The translations under genes and the position numbers were made by a program. The notes below the pieces were generated by a model. That model was given only the letters and a program-made list of their open reading frames with translations, was not told the origin of the DNA and ran no database searches. DNA of 7,359 nt from the NCBI GenBank assembly GCA_029560455.1, contig JAKQKW010000274.1, positions 1 through 7,359 of the forward strand, in the 5' to 3' direction. The first letter of the stretch is position 1; the number at the start of each line of letters is the position of its first letter. Source of the stretch: Candidatus Rifleibacteriota bacterium (GTDB lineage Bacteria; Riflebacteria; Ozemobacteria; Ozemobacterales; Ozemobacteraceae). Positions 6,920 to 7,359 of this stretch are shown here, in pieces.

Positions 6920-7359
6920 ATGCCTTTTAAACAGCAATTATTTGTACCAAACAAGCGCGAATACATTACCGGGCTCAGCCGCCCTTCTGTAGACTGCATC
7001 ATCTGCTCGATCGTCGGTGACGAACCGGGTGTCAAAAACCTCACCATCTGGAAAAACGAGACAGTGGCGGCCTGCGTCAATCTATACCCCTATAATGCTG
7101 GTCACCTGTTGCTTTTTCCGTTGCGGCACATCGACGACCCCAGACAACTCAACCCCGAAGAGCATAAACAGATGCACCAGCTTCTGAGCGCCTCGATGGA
7201 CCGCCTCGAGTCAGTCTACCACCCGCTCGGCTTCAATATCGGCTTCAATATCGGTGAAGCCTCTGGCGCAAGCATTGAACACCTGCATCAGCACATTGTT
7301 CCGCGCTACCATCGCGAACTCGGGTTTGTCGACATAACCGCCGGCGCCAAAATCATCAT
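6920..7359 (+). CDS. HIT-family nucleotide hydrolase/phosphorylase, Ap4A phosphorylase-like, 3' end cut by window edge
   Basis: A histidine-triad protein that should hydrolyse or phosphorolyse a nucleotide such as Ap4A or another AMP derivative in the cytoplasm. 146 codons are visible before the window ends; related proteins run to about 160-195 residues. The triad is H121-L-H123-Q-H125, in EHLHQHIVPR, with the middle His as the expected nucleophile. C26 and C29 (CIIC) form the N-terminal zinc-type pair seen in this subgroup, probably completed by two histidines. NLYPYNAGHLL (54-64) and GFNIGFNIGEASG (104-116) are close to the pattern I know from mycobacterial Ap4A phosphorylase, which also has a G-x-K stretch after the triad (here AGAK at 141-144). 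The ATG follows the DUF885 stop by 2 nt (TGA-ga-ATG) without a strong Shine-Dalgarno, so translation is likely coupled. The exact substrate is not certain. Confidence 0.9.
   Translation, partial: MPFKQQLFVPNKREYITGLSRPSVDCIICSIVGDEPGVKNLTIWKNETVAACVNLYPYNAGHLLLFPLRHIDDPRQLNPEEHKQMHQLLSASMDRLESVYHPLGFNIGFNIGEASGASIEHLHQHIVPRYHRELGFVDITAGAKII
7229..7252 (+). repeat. 12-bp perfect tandem duplication inside the HIT gene
   Basis: GGCTTCAATATC occurs twice in a row and encodes GFNI-GFNI. The protein pattern GFNxGxNxG is normal for the family, so this is not an insertion. The nucleotide identity of the two copies is what stands out. Confidence 0.9.

Noticed and set aside
1..7359. Mobile element, CRISPR array, tRNA, prophage or toxin-antitoxin content
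   Set aside because: No transposase or integrase motifs, terminal inverted repeats, spaced direct repeats or tRNA-like cloverleaf were seen; all but about 230 bp is explained by seven genes.

Overview
The window is chromosomal DNA of moderate G+C content from a bacterium. It is densely packed: seven protein genes, only two intergenic gaps (about 135 and 100 bp), and three junctions where neighbouring genes overlap. A Gram-negative-type envelope is suggested by an O-antigen-ligase/polymerase-family membrane protein, a GT4 glycosyltransferase and an exported protein with a type I signal peptide. The lineage cannot be fixed from sequence alone. An uncultured or poorly sampled phylum is possible, but that is a guess.

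Layout. (1) 1-2016, minus strand: a small exported protein of unknown function followed, with an 8-nt overlap, by rarA, the AAA+ replication-fork maintenance ATPase. rarA is cut by the left edge. A good extended -10 promoter precedes the pair. (2) 2153-3430, plus strand: a polytopic Wzy/WaaL-family protein, probably read from a leaderless or near-leaderless transcript. (3) 3399-5145, minus strand: a GT4 glycosyltransferase and, overlapping it by 14 nt, an unrecognised hydrophobic protein whose 3' end runs 32 nt into the 3' end of the ligase gene. (4) 5244-7359, plus strand: a DUF885-family protein preceded by a good promoter and Shine-Dalgarno, then after 2 nt a HIT-family protein resembling Ap4A phosphorylases. 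The HIT gene is cut by the right edge.

How the genes fit together. Genes in (2) and (3) form a small surface-polysaccharide module: a sugar transferase, a polymer ligase/polymerase and an orphan membrane protein. It lies between two units with general cellular roles, replication repair in (1) and peptidase-like plus nucleotide hydrolase/phosphorylase in (4). The most notable molecular oddity is in the DUF885 protein. The usual HE..PGHH active-site signature reads HKAYPGHH, so the expected catalytic glutamate is a lysine while the other landmarks are kept.

I saw no mobile element, CRISPR array, tRNA, rRNA or phage gene, and no convincing new multi-gene system. The candidates for novelty are the altered DUF885 active site, the exported protein with a His/Cys module, and the orphan membrane protein coupled to the glycosyltransferase.
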